Shown: positions 1 through 12,470, counted from the stretch's first letter. The stretch is 64,000 nt of DNA from Elgaria multicarinata webbii (GCF_023053635.1 NC_086178.1:29559726-29623725); one strand, 5' to 3'. Numbers and translations: made by a program. Notes: generated from the sequence alone by a model not told the origin.

Positions 1-1637
1 ATCTCAGCCCTCTAGAATTCAGATCAGATGGCTCTGAAATAGTCATCAGTCCGAAATTACAAATCTGCCAAGTTAACGGCAACAACTGAATTTATCTTCT
101 ACAAGTATCTCTTCAAAGGTGGATAGATGAGAAGGGCCTGTATGCTGATCTTAAAGCGTGTCAACAGATGAGGGGTTCAGCCCACGCTCACGGCTGGCCA
201 CTTATGGATCTTTGCAGCTCATTTCAATGATGCAGAGATCCTGCTGTGTGTCTCCTGTTCCACTGCCCTAGTTTTGTGTCTTAAAATAAGCCACACAGAA
301 CCCAACTTTTTTGAAATAAGTTGGGATTTGTTGGGATTTCCTGCCATGTGCAGGAAAGTTCCACTATAAAGGGCACTATTCCCGTTGTTCCATAGGGGCC
401 ACGTGGTCCCTGAACACTCCCCTTGTAATTTGAGCTTATCTGCAATGTGGAAGTGAAGTGGGGAGCAAAGCAATGGTACATAAATGCGATTTCCTCCCGT
501 CTGATGATCCCCAAAGTGTGGGTAGGCTGATACAGGTGAAGGTGGACCTTCAAGTAATTTGGTGCCAAATGTAAGGCTTTAAAGGTCAAAACGTGCACTT
601 AAAATTTGGTTTGACCTTTTTTCTCTATATAATCTCCTTTATTCATCCATTGTGTGAATAAGGTGAATATTTTCCTTTTCTTGCTTCTGACATCCTTTTT
701 AAATATTTGAAAACTGTCAACAATTCTGCAAAGCATATCCAGTTACCTCAACCTTTCCTCATAGGATTTGCCTTCTCTACCTCTCGTTATCCTCTTAGCT
801 CTCTTTTGAAACCTTTCCAAGCGGTCAACATCTTTCTCCAGCTGCAGTGCCCGGAACGTAATGCAATATTCCAAATGCGGTCTTCTTACTTGAGCTGAAT
901 GCAGCAGTGATATTACTTCCCAAAACTTGGAAGATATGCAAAATGTTTCCTTTCCTGGCTCTATGCAGCATAATCAGCTATACAATGATATAGATGTTTA
1001 AAAACAAACAAACTAGGATGACTTGGCCTTCCTCAATGTTCAGCAAATTGAGTTTGGACTGTATGTTTTCACATCTAACTCCATCTTTGGCCAGTTCATC
1101 CAACTTAAAGGACGACTATCTTAGGAAAAGATTGCCAAATCAGTATTTGCTGAGCTAATGTGAATGTGGAGGCCATTGTAGATGGGGAAAAATCAGGCAC
1201 CCACCAGTTCTCTAATGCAAATACTGCCCCAAGGACATTTCTGCCCAATTGGGCTTATGTCTGGTTTCAGAATCTAACTGATAGGAGGGGGGGAGAATGG
1301 TTTTTAAAAAACTTGGGAGTTGATTTGCAAGGAGAACTGGCAAGCAGAGGAAAGCTTAATCCCCCCTGCAAATACTCACTCCCGCATTTGTCTTGCAAGG
1401 GAAATGTGGGGTTGGGAATCTCATGTTCCCCTTGCAACATCAGGATGGTACACACACCGCCTGGGTGAACAGTCAACATGTGTAGGGAGGGGAGCAGGAT
1501 CACACCAACAGGTGGATCTACTGGCACCTCCCCCATTCCCCAGGTGAGTGCAGCATAACTTCTGAAAGCCTGTGGTGCTTCTAGGGCTAGACCTCAGGAC
1601 TGAAGCCTGGGCCTCCAAATGACCACCCAGATCACAG
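1..1637. other. Upstream intergenic DNA, mostly unassigned
   Basis: I see no gene here. On the minus strand around 500-600 a short frame reads LTFKALHLAPNYLK, which resembles the C-terminal part of L2-type LINE ORF2 (compare LTFKALNGLGPGYLKE at 8.7 kb). An old L2-like remnant is therefore possible but weak. The remainder has no recognisable coding or RNA signal. Confidence 0.4.
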
Positions 1638-1774
1638 CAGGGCAGGATCTACACTACTGCTTTAAAATGGTTTATAACAGTAGTGACAACTGTTGGGACC
1701 CAGGACACGCTCCATATACAGTCTTCAAAACGTTTTCAAAGTATTACAACCTTCCTGGTGTAGATCTGGCCCAG
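1638..1774. mobile_element. Short hAT-like MITE, 'GATCTACAC' family (family A)
   Basis: The two ends form imperfect terminal inverted repeats: CAGGGCAGGATCTACAC on the left, and the right end reads CTGGGCCAGATCTACAC on the other strand. The interior has a CAACTGTTGGGACCCAGGA core. The same core and ends recur at 50494-50617, in the MITE split by a SINE at 55.45 kb, and in the copy inside CR1 at 60.3 kb. It is non-coding. The hAT assignment rests on the CAGGG-type termini; no clear 8-bp target duplication is visible at this copy. Confidence 0.6.
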
Positions 1775-1840
1775 GTGATGGGGGCAGTGACTAAGAGAGG
1801 CCCAGCACCAGCATCTGGGACAGAATGGGTATGCCAGCAA

Positions 1841-2060
1841 GGATAAGGCTATCAATGGCACCAGTCCTGATGGCTATATATCATCTCCAGAAATGGAGGC
1901 AGTATGCCTCTGTATACCAGTTGCAGGGGAACATGGGTGGGAAGGGGCTGTTGCACTCATGTCCTACCTGTGGGCGCCCCATGGGCAGCCTGTTGGCCAC
2001 TGCATAAACAGAATGCTGACCTACATAGGCCTTTGGTCTGATTCTGTATGACTCTTCTTA
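1841..2060 (+). repeat. CR1/L3-like LINE 3' end (TTCTTATG-tail family)
   Basis: This is an interspersed repeat whose conserved pieces (ATCAATGGC, CCAGTTGC.GGGGAACATGG, GTTGGCCACTG, GAACAGAATGCTG) recur at 12.37, 18.0, 20.24 and 58.55 kb. The downstream context in the better copies carries TTCTTATG-like terminal repeats, reminiscent of CR1-group 3' ends. The LINE group is inferred; the shared family membership is seen directly. Reading frames across it are incidental. Confidence 0.6.
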
Positions 2061-2729
2061 ACTTCCTCTTATTTATTTATTTTTTAAAAAACCCTTGTTG
2101 TCATGTAATATGTGTACAGCCCTATCTAATTCCAACCTTCAGTGCCTAATTTAGTGGTGCTTACTATACTCTGTATCCTCTCCAGAGTAATCACATTAAA
2201 ATGGTTAAGGAAAATGTCATCAATAACCTTCTCCATATTCAGTTTCTCAGTTCTTCTCAGTTCCTCAGAGTGCTGCGTTCTAGATGATGGAATCCATTAC
2301 GTTTTATTAGTAAGTGATTTATTTTAATTCATACTACTATCCAAGGAAACAGCATTCTTCCTCTCGTCCTCTTTTCCCCTAAAACGTCATAATATATAAC
2401 TCTAAACAGCAGCAATGGTATTAAAACAAAAAGAACATGAAGATGACATCCCATTAATTGCCTCTTTGTTAGTAACAATTTAGAATTTAAAAAGGGATTT
2501 TTGGATCAATGATGACATGACCCAACTTGAAAACATATGTCTAAGCATATGTTTTAAGTCAGTTAGCCATTGCATTGTGCAAGAGCAGGCCACAACTGGA
2601 ATGGTGTGCAGGAGGAGGGGTCATGAAACAATGTGTCATGGAAGTCTGTGGTTCTGTGCTCAGGATCCCAGTAGAAAAGGATTTGGACTGGTATAGGTTC
2701 AAGTGCTAAGTTCATTTACTGTAACCAAT

Positions 2730-2820
2730 ATTCCATCAGCCCCAACCAGCATGACCAATGGTTGTGGATGGTGGGAGTTGTAGTCCAAACCATCTAGAGG
2801 ACAATGGGTTGGGGAAAGCT
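2730..2820 (+). mobile_element. hAT-like MITE fragment ('GGGAGTTGTAGTCC' family)
   Basis: It carries the block GGTGGGAGTTGTAGTCC followed by a Y-rich end near GGTTGGGGAAAG. The same block is seen at 9217-9330, 35942-36036, 36894-37022, 42010-42128 and 55302-55386. The best-preserved copy (42010-42128) has CAGGGGTGG-type ends, so this copy is placed in the same hAT-like group. It is a fragment and non-coding. Confidence 0.5.
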
Positions 2821-3396
2821 ACCGTAGGGGTTAATGCAGGAGTTGGGGGTGAGTTGCTAAGGGCAATTTCGTTCAGGACCAAGGTGAACATGCTATTCAT
2901 GAATGGAGACAAGCCAGAAGAAATTGCCCTAGACCAGGCTAAAGTTCAGGCAATAATTCCTGACCATAATTCAAACCAAAAGGTCAAAACCTAGAAGTCA
3001 GTCTTTACAGATGCGAAGTAGTGGGCTTGGAGGCCAAGGTGGAGGTTGGCCTCTAAGCCCACTCAGGAAGAGCAAAGCAGGATTCTGGTTACAGATAAGG
3101 TAGGAACTCAAGAGAGGCTGCTATTGGATAAGCCTGGCAGAGCATAGAAGTAAACAGAGGTTTAGAGAAGCAACAGCAGAACGGGAATGAGAGCAAAAGC
3201 CGGGAAGAAGGAGAAGAGTTCAGGGTTGGGGGAGCAAGGTGAAGTGTCTGTACCCAAGAATAAGCTGGGAGATGGTAGAGGAAATTCTGGGAAGAGGGTG
3301 GTAGAGATGGTGGAGTAGAGATGGTGTGTGTGTGTGTGTTTCTCTGAGCATCAGTAGTTTGCCTCTTTTGAAATGAGTGCTGAAATGAGCCCCCCC

Positions 3397-3469
3397 GGCA
3401 GTCATTTTGTGACAGTGCCCACAACATTCCAAATGTGTCCACCAGTCTGAAAAAGTTGGGACCCCCTGA
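3397..3469 (-). mobile_element. hAT-like MITE fragment, CAGGGGGTCCC end
   Basis: Read on the minus strand it begins CAGGGGGTCCCAAC and continues into a block encoding nothing. A related end, CAGGGGTCCCCAACC, occurs on the plus strand at 10436. CAGGG-type termini are typical of hAT non-autonomous elements. The inner boundary is uncertain. Confidence 0.45.
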
Positions 3470-5282
3470 TACACCAGGTCAGATGGTTTAACCAGCCAGC
3501 CCATGTCTTTTTTCTGTCCAGGTGCTGACCTGTACTTGCATGATAGCTTGGTGTAAATACACTCCAGCATTGTTAACCCCAAAGGTCTTGGGATTTCAAA
3601 TTGAAGATGTCCCCCACCCATCACCACCACAAGTCACAGAGCTTCTTCAGACAAGCGTTTTAAAGCATGTTCATGACTGACCACTCACAGATCTCCATGG
3701 GTCATTTTGACAACGCCACGCTCCTCCTGCACATCTCCCACTCCTCTCCTGCTCCTTCCACCATTTCTTTCGTCATGAAATAATCTTCATTACACGTGGC
3801 TCTTCTGAGCTATAATGTTATTTGCCATGGTGTTTCTGCCAAGTGCAGAAGGTTTGCTATGAAATGTCCACTAGAGGCCGCTGTCTCACTAAACTGAATG
3901 GGTCACATGGTTGCTTCTCTTCCTGCTCTCTTCCTCACTGAAATTGCAGCTCATTGCAGAAGCAGAAGAGGTGCAGCTTCAGGGAACGGGATCCTCCCTG
4001 CCCACTGTCTGAAGGAGCTCACAGAAAGCCTTGCTAAGCAGATACCTGAAAGAGGAACACAGGCCCACTGTAGCATCAAAGGAAATGGGCTAATAGTATT
4101 AAGAGAGGCAGGGAAAGCAGAGAACATTGAGATGAGGAAGATGGTGAGGAATCTGGGTCAATCAGTGGGGCAGGGTATGTTTGACAATGTCACAGCTAGG
4201 TGATTTTAGATATTTTCGTTAACTTCCACTCACCTGGTTTACTGAAGGAGCCAAATATGAAGGGCACAGCTCATCCTGTCTGGATTTGTTTGGATTAATT
4301 TGTCCTGGTAATTACATTGTGCAACCAAAACAAGACCCTATAACACAGTTCTGAACAATATTCTTTCTGTTCAGAGAGCACAGTGCTTGTGCAATACCAG
4401 CAAAAGGTCCACAGGTCACCCATAAATTTCCTTGAAACTCAGCTTGTTATGTTTGCCTGTTTGAAGCTGGAAATCGCTGAATTGTCTTTCAGGTTTCGTT
4501 TGGGACAAGTCCCATAATTCTAGTTGTGGTGTTTTCCTATCCTGTCATTTGGAGCATAGTATTGTGCTGAGATCATGTTTATATTGCTATGTTAACATGT
4601 TGGGATGGCTCCCCGCAGAGCAATTTTTGAGGGTCTACATACTCCAGAGAGAGAGAGAGAGAGGAAGAGAGGGAAGGAGGGAGGGGGAACTTTTAGGGCT
4701 GCAGAGTCAAGCTTTAAAACAGGATAATATATACTATCTATTTCCCCCCAGAATGGTGGCTCTTTTATTTATTTATTTACTCATTTATAGTAAATTTAGT
4801 CATCGTGATTATTTCTAGTGGCGGTAAACACAGTAAAATGCTGTGGTTATCCTTCATCTCTTTTTAAAATAGCCTACTCAGATGTCCTTCAGTGCCAGTG
4901 ACTTCCCATTTAGATGTATCCATGTACAATGTTGCAGACCCTGCTAGAGCTGGGCAAAGCTTTCTATTTCTAGATAGTGTCAAGGTGTTTTTTTTTCTAG
5001 CCCTCCTCCTATGCAATAATACCTGCACAACAGGGGGGAAAGTCAAGCTGAAGCTGAATTTTTCTATCACTGTATTTCAATGATAGGGAAAGTTTCTGGA
5101 TGCAATTTTTTATATCTGTCTATTCAAAAGTACATACCATTGAGTATGTCCCACTGAGCCTAATGTCTAGGAGTCAAAATCTCTGGTGCTGCCTGATCTT
5201 GGTAGCTAAATATATTTCTGTGCACAGGCAGCTAAGGAACAGCTCTAGGAATAGCAGCAACACCTAAGGCTCTGGGGATCGA

Positions 5283-5612
5283 CATAGAATCATAGAATCA
5301 TAGAATAGCAGAGTTGGAAGGGGCCTACAAGGCCATCGAGTCCAACCCCCTGCTCAATGCAGGAATCCACCCTAAAGCATCCCTGACAGATGCTTCTCCA
5401 GCTGCCTCTTGAATGCCTCTAGTGTGGGAGAGCCCACAACCTCCCTAGGTAGCTGATTCCACCGTCGCACTGCTCTAACAGTCAGGAAGTTTTTCCTGAT
5501 GTCCAGCCGGAATCTGGCTTCCTTTAACTTGAGCCCGTTATTCCGTGTCCTGCACTCTGGGAGGATCGAGAAGAGATCCTGGCCCTCCTCTGTGTGACAA
5601 CCTTTTAAGTAT
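5283..5612 (-). mobile_element. CR1 LINE 3' end
   Basis: On the minus strand this ends in repeated ATTCTATG units, the diagnostic CR1 terminus; on the plus strand the region opens CATAGAATCATAGAAT. The body matches the copies at 26901-27240, 55969-56075 and 60237-60590 over blocks such as GAGTCCAACCCCCTGCTCA and TTTTTCCTGATGTCCAG. It is 5'-truncated, as most CR1 copies are, and does not code. Confidence 0.88.
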
Positions 5613-8280
5613 ACATTTTATATCACTTCCTCCCCAGAGTCTTCGTCAAGCACTCACACACACACACACAACTTTATGAAGTATTAATGCCTGAATTTAC
5701 CTGTTTTTCAGTTTCCTCTCCATCCATTTCTCCTTTTTTATCATATCTATTAGATGAGGAAAACCTGTAGGCAGTTAGTGTCTTGTTGTTGTTTTTAAAT
5801 TCTATACATTGCCTAGAAAACATTTCACATAAATGTTAAATGGTTGAATGAATGAAATTCTGAGTATGAGCTTTCGAATTACAAATATATCTTCTTCCAG
5901 CATTTAGGCAATTCTTCAGGTATGTTCCTGGGATTGTGAGAGGTACTCTAAGAGAATGAGTTTTATAATACTGTCCCTGTAAGTGTTACACAGGTAAGCC
6001 CTTAATGATGGCAATTTCTACTTAGATGGCACAGAAGATACGGTTTGGAATATTAAAAACTTGGGTAAGCATCATGAGCAGGTTGGCATAGATCTGTGCA
6101 AGTCATTATCCAAAATAGCTGCTGATGATCCTCCTATAGCACCTATCTCATGAACCATGGTGACTACACATCCATAGGTTTTGTGTCAAGCTATAGATTT
6201 GGGGGCGTAGCAAAGCCAATGGAAACTCCCTCAAAGGTGTATCAGTGAACCTTTTGAAGATGTACAATAAGGTGTCCTACCATATCTTCTCCCCCATCAC
6301 ATAACTAACTATAGTGTATACTGTTACACATAACTTCCTCAGTATTTTGTCACAGTTCAAACAGTCTGCACTTTGCTCCCTCTGTGATGAAAGCTTTTCC
6401 TCACATTGTTATTGATACTGCTTTATCTTGACCATATGGGTTTTATAACCTGATTCCTGTGGCTATAAACACTGTATAGATTAAATACCTCCATGGGAAG
6501 GAGTTACTGAGGCTTTTGTGGAAACAGGATTTTTGGGTATCAATGTAGTGGTGTGAATGGTACACATTATGTGAGGTCTACCCATGGAATGCTAATTCAA
6601 ACTGAAGCAATACAAAGTATGACATGGGATGCATTCTGGATGGTGTCAGACAGTAGTTAATATTTGGATATTCTTTGTGCAATTAGGCATTTGGGAACAC
6701 TATTCCACGAAAGCAATTTTGCACAATTCTCGGCACAGTTTCATGCAGTCCATCTGTAATCAGTTAATTAAAACAAGATTTCATGTCAGAAGAAATCACA
6801 AACATGAGCTTACTGGGATCTTTCTTGATCTTGCTTGACTTACGAAGAACCTCTTTGCTTTAGTCAAGGAAGGTCACTTTCAGACAATGCAAAGTATTCT
6901 TCATCTTCAATTTATTTTATAGCATTAAATAAAATACATATAATGGTACACTGAGAAAATGCAGTATCTTAAAACTGGACGTCTGATCCAGGTCAGGCCA
7001 TTTTGTTGTAAAGCAGAACAGGAACATTTTAATAGAGTCACTCCACACATAAAGCTGGAGCAAATGACACAGCGATCCCAGAAGAGCAGTTAAGGTATAA
7101 TTAAGCATGTTTCTCAACATGGACTGGTCTATTATGAGGTTTTAGTTATCTGCAATACCTCTTGATAAGTCACAAATGCTGAAAAGGTCTCCTGTGAAGC
7201 AGTATTTCACCATGAGATGGCTGGGAATACAAACCAAGAGTAGCATGCAAGCGTAGTCAAGGTCCATCCACACAGTACGAAGAAGGAATCTTTACACCTC
7301 ATGCAGAGAAGCCAAATGTACAATTTTGTCACTAAGCAGGAAGTCCATCCAGATGCAGCTATGAGATCCCTCGTTTCATGGAAAATGGCACTGGATTCTG
7401 GAATGAAAGGCTGGTCCATGAGATGGGGGGTGGGGAATCCTCACTAATCCAGTTGAGAAAGTGAATTTGCTCACTTTCATTTTATATATTCATCGTTCAA
7501 TGAGAATGGTAAGAAATCTTTACTCAGAAAAACTGCTAAGCAAAACAGCATCTCAAGCACTCAGAAAATAATTGACATTGCTACTGCAAGAAGAGAATCA
7601 CTTGCAGACATGCTAAAGTTTGATCTATTGCCAACTAACATTTATTGGACTATGAGAACATCAAAACAAAACCAGATAATTGTGGCTCTGTTGTCAGAAC
7701 TGGAGAAATCTCATGCTACTTCATTCACAAGCACTTCTCCACTGCCAACATGCATTGTCGTTGTTTTTATGTCTACAACGAGGCAGAAGACGGACAGACA
7801 CTTCATCACATGTGGAGACATGTTTGAAAGGGTGTGGCAGTATGTGCTATACAGTAGATCAACTTCACCTTTGATAGCAACATTGAGAATTCAATCAAAG
7901 AACAGAAAAGACTGAGAAACCCTGTGTTTAATCTCCTAAAAGTAGTTACCATTTAATGTGACACATTCCTGTCCAGTTTCAGAGATTTTGTAGAGAGATG
8001 TTGCTTTCAGAGGGGTATCTCAGTTTTGTCAAGGTTAGGAATTTGTTCAGTGCCTTGGGGACCAGTGGGGTGGGTGGGTGGAGGAATGGAAGCCCGTCAG
8101 GAATTGTTCTCTGACCGGGGTATTGATACAAGCAAGAGAAGGGCATAGGGAGGTCCTTGGGGTTCTTGAAAGCTTGCCTCTCCCTTGAGGTGCCATTTTA
8201 AAAGATCTTGGAAGTTCATTTTCAAGCCAGACTTGGGCAAATGTCCACAGCATCTCTACCATTCACAATCTCATCCTCGG
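5613..8280. other. Intergenic DNA, nothing recognised
   Basis: This is AT-rich sequence with a short CA run (about 5652-5669). I find no coding exon with family resemblance, no RNA gene and no well-bounded repeat. The frame at 7610-7915 has no recognisable domain. Confidence 0.5.
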
Positions 8281-8355
8281 TATGTTTACTTGGAAGTAAG
8301 TCCCATTCTTTTCCATGAGCCTTGCTGACAGGTAACTGCGCATTAGATTGCAGCC
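8281..8355. mobile_element. Short MITE, 'CAATCCTAT...TACT.AGAAGTAA' family
   Basis: An old copy of a short family also present at 38138-38220 and 49511-49598. The shared parts are GTTTACT..GAAGTAAGTCCCA and an inverted AGATTGCAGCC end. The better copies have CAATCCTA-type inverted ends, so it is classed as a MITE. The superfamily is not determined. Confidence 0.5.
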
Positions 8356-8506
8356 AGGCTGGCTCATTGTAGACACATGCACAAGATTTGTGTCCTTGTA
8401 TTAATATACCTTCAGACGACACATTACCTAGGACTAGGTTGTTAAATTGATACACAAAGTTAATTGTATGCCATAGTATAGAGGTGGGTAATCTACAGTT
8501 ATCCAT

Positions 8507-9213
8507 GCTCTGATAACCTGCCGTTTGGATTACTGCAATGTGTTATACGTGTTATACGTGGGGCTGCCTTTGAAAACGGTCCAGAAACATCAGCTAGTAC
8601 AAAACAGGGCAGCCCGTTTACTAACAGGGACTGGCTGGCGAGATCACATTACGCCAGTCCTTTTACAACTTCATTGGCTGCCAGTCTAGGTCCGGGCCTG
8701 ATTCAAAGTGCTGGTATTGACATTTAAAGCCCTAAATGGTTTGGGGCCAGGTTATTTGAAGGAACGCCTCCTCCCATATGTACCTACCCAGACCTTAAGA
8801 TCATGTACAGGGGCCCTTCTCCGTGAGCCCCTGCCAAAGGAAGTGAGGCAGGTGGCTACTAGGAGGAGGGCTTTCTCCGCTGTGGCACCCCGGTTGTGGA
8901 ATGAGCTCCCCAGAGAGGTCCGCCTGGCGCCTACATTGTACTCCTTTCGTCACCAGCTGAAGACCTTTTTATTCACTCAGTATATTAACACTTAATTTGA
9001 ACTTAAATTTAAATTATACTGTTTTAACTCTGTATTTTAATCTTATATCAATTTTGCTGCATGGTTTTATCCTGGTTGTGCTTTTTATACAGTATTTTGT
9101 ATTTGTGTTTTTAACCTGTTGGTTGTTTTATGATGGTTTTAATTTTTGTGAACTGCCCAGAGAGCTTCGGCTATTGGGCGGTATAAAACGTAATAAATAA
9201 AATGAATAAATAA
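8507..9213 (+). mobile_element. L2-type LINE, 3' part with ORF2 C-terminus
   Basis: An open frame at 8708-8995 encodes a typical L2-clade ORF2 C-terminus with KALNGLGPGYLKERL, RRRAFSAVAPRLWNELP and a closing LKTFLF. Upstream, remnants of the preceding reverse-transcriptase part (DYCNV-like, GLPLKTV-like) are readable. The 3' end carries GCCCAGAGAGCTTCGG then GGCGGTATAAAACG and an AATAAA-rich tail ending at 9213. It closely resembles the minus-strand copy at 39249-39749. It is 5'-truncated and inactive as it stands. Confidence 0.85.
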
Positions 9214-9216
9214 TCT

Positions 9217-9330
9217 AATGCCCTGCTGATTATAATTCCCATAAACCACAGGCAACATGGCCAATGGTCAGGGATTCTGGAAGTTGTGGTCCAAAATATG
9301 TGGAGGACATCCAGTTGCCTATTCCTGCCA
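9217..9330 (+). mobile_element. hAT-like MITE fragment ('GGGAGTTGTAGTCC' family)
   Basis: It carries AACATGGCCAATGG and TGGAAGTTGTGGTCCAAA, diverged forms of the block shared with 2730-2820 and 42010-42128. It abuts the 3' tail of the L2 copy. Non-coding. Confidence 0.5.
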
Positions 9331-10435
9331 TAATATATAGTTCATTTTGAAGTGTCCTAAATGGAGTGTTTTTACAGGTTCAGCAGCACGCTCAACTGAT
9401 TTATTCTTCTAGTAGAATGCTGCCTCCTGCTGGACAGAAAGGAGCATGGCATGGGAATTGTACTTCATTTAGGAGTCCTGGAGGGATTATTATATTTAAT
9501 CATTAACAATAAAAGAGTAGATTTTCCAAAGACATTGGAAGCAATGAGGTGACTTCTTCACGTTAATATTCATTCATTGTTGAAATATGATTCAGAATTT
9601 ATTAAAATATATAACTATTGCTAATAATTAGTATATCTAGACAGAAAAATCACTCAAAGGTCCAGATAAGAGTGCCACTGATCTCTAGCATTTTTCCTTA
9701 AAAGGTCAAGTAACTTATGTCCTATTGGTCAAGAACCATTAGAAAACATATTATCTTACATGGTCCTTTTCCTTGGAGAAGATACTCCTTTGAGGTTTCA
9801 GGAACAAAGATCAGCTATTGATTCTCTATCCCAAAATGCACTGCTGGGTGTAATGTGATACTTGCAACACCAACCACTAATTAATTAATTCAGATTGCAA
9901 ATCCATTTTGACACTGAGTCTTATCTCAACAGCAAACCTCATGGCCACCATATCTGACCTGATTTTTGGATTTTTCTATTTGATCCCGCATCACCAGCTT
10001 TTTGTACCAGCTAGCCTGATTATGAATTATGGAGAATTCAAAAGTTTGCGCAATTTTCTGGCATGTTGTTTGGTCCTAATAAAGGCATCGCCCTGCTGTG
10101 GATTTATATCCAAGACTGTTAATACTTTTTCCTGCCACTTTGAAGAACTTAGGGCTGTGTCTTCATTCCAATGTTGCCAAAATCCAGAGGTTTATCTCTA
10201 GAACTACAAACTGTGTGTTGAACAATGAGAACCAATATATCTTTCCAAACCTCCTGAGGTGACAGACACAAGAACCACTCTCGTCTACTATCTATACCCT
10301 GAAACTCAGACACAGCCATTAGGCTAATGACTGATGCACAGAATGGTGCTGATTAAGTTACGGTCATGAACAACTGAGCCATAAAATTGGTATCTTTATT
10401 TATTTATTAACAATGATAACAACAACAATGTATCT
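9331..10435. other. Intergenic DNA, nothing recognised
   Basis: AT-rich unique-looking sequence. The 97-residue frame at 9908-10201 shows no domain I recognise, and its composition is that of the background, so it is not called a gene. Confidence 0.5.
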
Positions 10436-10530
10436 CAGGGGTCCCCAACCATTTGGGACCCATGGACACATTTAAGAATTTGAGAAACTGCTGTAGGTAC
10501 CACTGCAAAATGCCTAATCAATGGATCATT
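10436..10530 (+). mobile_element. hAT-like MITE fragment, CAGGGGTCCCCAACC end
   Basis: It begins with CAGGGGTCCCCAACCATTT, the plus-strand counterpart of the terminus at 3469. The left end is clear; the right end has decayed, so the end point is approximate. Confidence 0.45.
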
Positions 10531-10938
10531 GCTTTGGCACCTACCTGTTATGTCTGTGGGTCTTAAGCTGCATCTAATTTAGAAAAAAACTTTTGTTTTG
10601 TGTCTTCTGGACACCACAGCATCTCTTTAATAATTACTGGCAGCGCAATACAGCTAATCCTTCTTTTAAACAAATGTTTTGGCAGTGTCCAGTAATTGCT
10701 TCTTTTTCGGTGGTGGGGAGGTAGTTACACAAATGAATTTTGTACTTTAATATTCACTGATGCACATCTTCTTTTAAAGTGTTTACCTGCTTCATGAAAA
10801 TTAACAAATGATCAGTGCAAATTAATTCTCTGAACCCTTTTGACAGCTAATAATATTACAATGTTGGAAGGATAAACACTTATCTATTATGCAATGGACT
10901 GAGGCCCTTACAAGTTTTTCAACATTTGAACAGGTGGC

Positions 10939-10984
<46 letters not shown>

Positions 10985-11440
10985 TTGATTTCTTACCCGC
11001 CTCTCCCTTTGGATTGAGGTGGAGAACAACATTAGTACAACAATACAATATAAATAAAATATATAAAATTAATTAAAAGAGCATATAAAATCAATACAAT
11101 ATCAAAATAACAATCAAGACATCTTAAAATTCTTGGTGTAAAATTCATCTGTAGGTCTGCCAGAAGAGGCTAGTCTTTATAGCTGTCTTAAACTTGGAGA
11201 GAGAGGTAAGTTGACGAACCTCCCACAGCAGGCCATTCTATAGTCTAGGGGTGACAGAGGGAAAGGTCCTCTGGGTAACAGTTGTCAGCCTAGATTTGAC
11301 TGACTGAATTAAGTTCTCCCCAGACTACCTGAGTGTGTTGGGCAGGTTATACGGCAGAAGGTGATCCCGCACGTAACCTGGATCCAAACCATGTAGGGCT
11401 TTAAAGGTAATAACCAACACTGACACCTTCTTCAAGTGGA
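10939..11440 (-). mobile_element. Non-LTR (LINE) 3' end with (ATT)n tail
   Basis: On the plus strand it opens with an uninterrupted (AAT)n run to about 10983, then CTTACCCGCCTCTCCCTTTGG. A second copy of the same 3' end lies at 11579-11745. The 5' part includes AACCATGTAGGGCTTTAAAG. A simple-repeat tail at one end and 5' truncation indicate a non-LTR retroelement on the minus strand. The clade (L2/CR1-like) is inferred and uncertain. Confidence 0.6.
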
Positions 11441-11578
11441 TACTTGTTTGGATATTTTGATTGAACTTCTGTTGAAGTCTATGTATAATTGCTAGAAAGA
11501 TCTATGCATTACATACAAATAACCCTGCTCTAGCTCTTTTAATTAGTTAGCTTTGCATGGGAAGTTGCCTTATGACAT

Positions 11579-11745
11579 TTATTATTATTAATATTATTAT
11601 TATTATTATTATTATTATTTCTTATCTGCCTCTCCCTCTGGATCGAGGTAGGGTACAACATTAGATACAAATACCATAAAATACCTAAAACTGATTAAAA
11701 ACATATAAAACTGATACGATAATAATCATCAAACTAACGATCTGC
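11579..11745 (-). mobile_element. LINE 3' end with (ATT)n tail, second copy
   Basis: It starts with a (TTA)n run followed by CTTATCTGCCTCTCCCTCTGG and GGGTACAACATTAGATAC, closely parallel to the first part of the 10.94-kb copy. Two copies in the same orientation about 600 bp apart indicate either two insertions or a local duplication of the 3' end. Confidence 0.6.
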
Positions 11746-12220
11746 CTAGTTTAGTAACATCAAGAATTCACAGACAGAAATTGTTCTTTATCCTGTTACT
11801 AAACATTTACTTTTAACTGGAAATGCTAAAGACTGGGCCTAGATATTTATACATACAAAGTATGCACTGTGTAACCAAGATTTATCCCTTGCATGTTTTC
11901 TGAAAAGTGCTATGTAGCTTGCATTATTAAGAAAAAAGGGAATAGCAGAATATATTTGAGGAATAGCAGAATTTTCTTACCCTCTTAATTTTTTGGGTTC
12001 TAAATCAGAACACAGAGTGGACTTAAGATTGGATTGGTCTAGAAATAAGCCCCCGTTTCCTCAGATGCAACACCTGCTGCCTATGAGTAGAATTCATTTG
12101 TCAAACGCATTTGTAAGAAGTTGCTATGTAAAATCAAATAATGCCACTAGATGGCACAAGATCATTGATTATCAAAAACTAGAAAGCGAGTAAACTAAAA
12201 ACTTATCTGGCTCTAAAGCA
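11746..12220. other. Intergenic DNA, nothing recognised
   Basis: Ordinary AT-rich sequence. No gene, RNA or bounded repeat is supported. Confidence 0.5.
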
Positions 12221-12348
12221 CTGGATGTATGCAGGATTGGGATCAAACTTCATACACAGCCTCTCCTAGTCCAAAGGCACCCACTGCACTATCGAAATCC
12301 TGCACAACTACACACAAAGGAGCAAAAACGTCAGGTGCACCAAAAGTG
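12221..12348 (+). repeat. Single unit of a ~125-bp repeat family
   Basis: It carries GCAGGATTGGGATCAAACTT, AATCCTGCACAACTACAC, CAAAGGAGC and GGTGCACCAAAAGTGG in the same order as each unit of the three-unit tandem array in CCNL1 intron 10 (33360-33760). Here it occurs as one unit, abutting the CR1/L3-like repeat at 12371. The family type is unknown to me. Confidence 0.6.
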
Positions 12349-12370
12349 GGCTATGAGCACAAGATGTAGT

Positions 12371-12470
12371 GATGGCCACCAATTTGGATGGCTTTGAAAG
12401 GGGGTTGGTTAAATTCCTGGAGGGGAAGCCTATCAATGGCTACTAGCCCTGATGGTTGCACATGTCCATT
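12371..12470 (+). repeat. CR1/L3-like repeat, 5' part of the 3'-end family
   Basis: GATGGCCACCAATTTGGATG, a conserved GGGGGTT..TAAATTCCTGGA block and CTATCAATGGCTACTAG match the starts of the 18.0- and 58.55-kb copies. The remainder of the unit is missing here. Confidence 0.6.

Larger units (their letters stand above)
2061..5282. other. Intergenic DNA with scattered short repeats
   Basis: No gene is supportable. It contains a hAT-type MITE remnant at 2730-2820, another at 3397-3469, a GT run at 3327-3340, a GA-rich tract at 4649-4685 and a TTTA run near 4767-4780. The small frames (for example at 3898-4203) lack any recognisable domain and sit in ordinary AT-rich background. Confidence 0.5.

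Noticed and set aside
8708-8995. 95-codon frame that could be taken for a small gene
   Set aside because: Its KALNGLGPGYLKERL and AFSAVAPRLWNELP motifs are the C-terminus of L2-type LINE ORF2, followed by an L2 3' tail. It is a mobile-element remnant.
10939-10983. (AAT)n run as a stand-alone microsatellite of interest
   Set aside because: It is the 3' tail of the adjoining minus-strand LINE.
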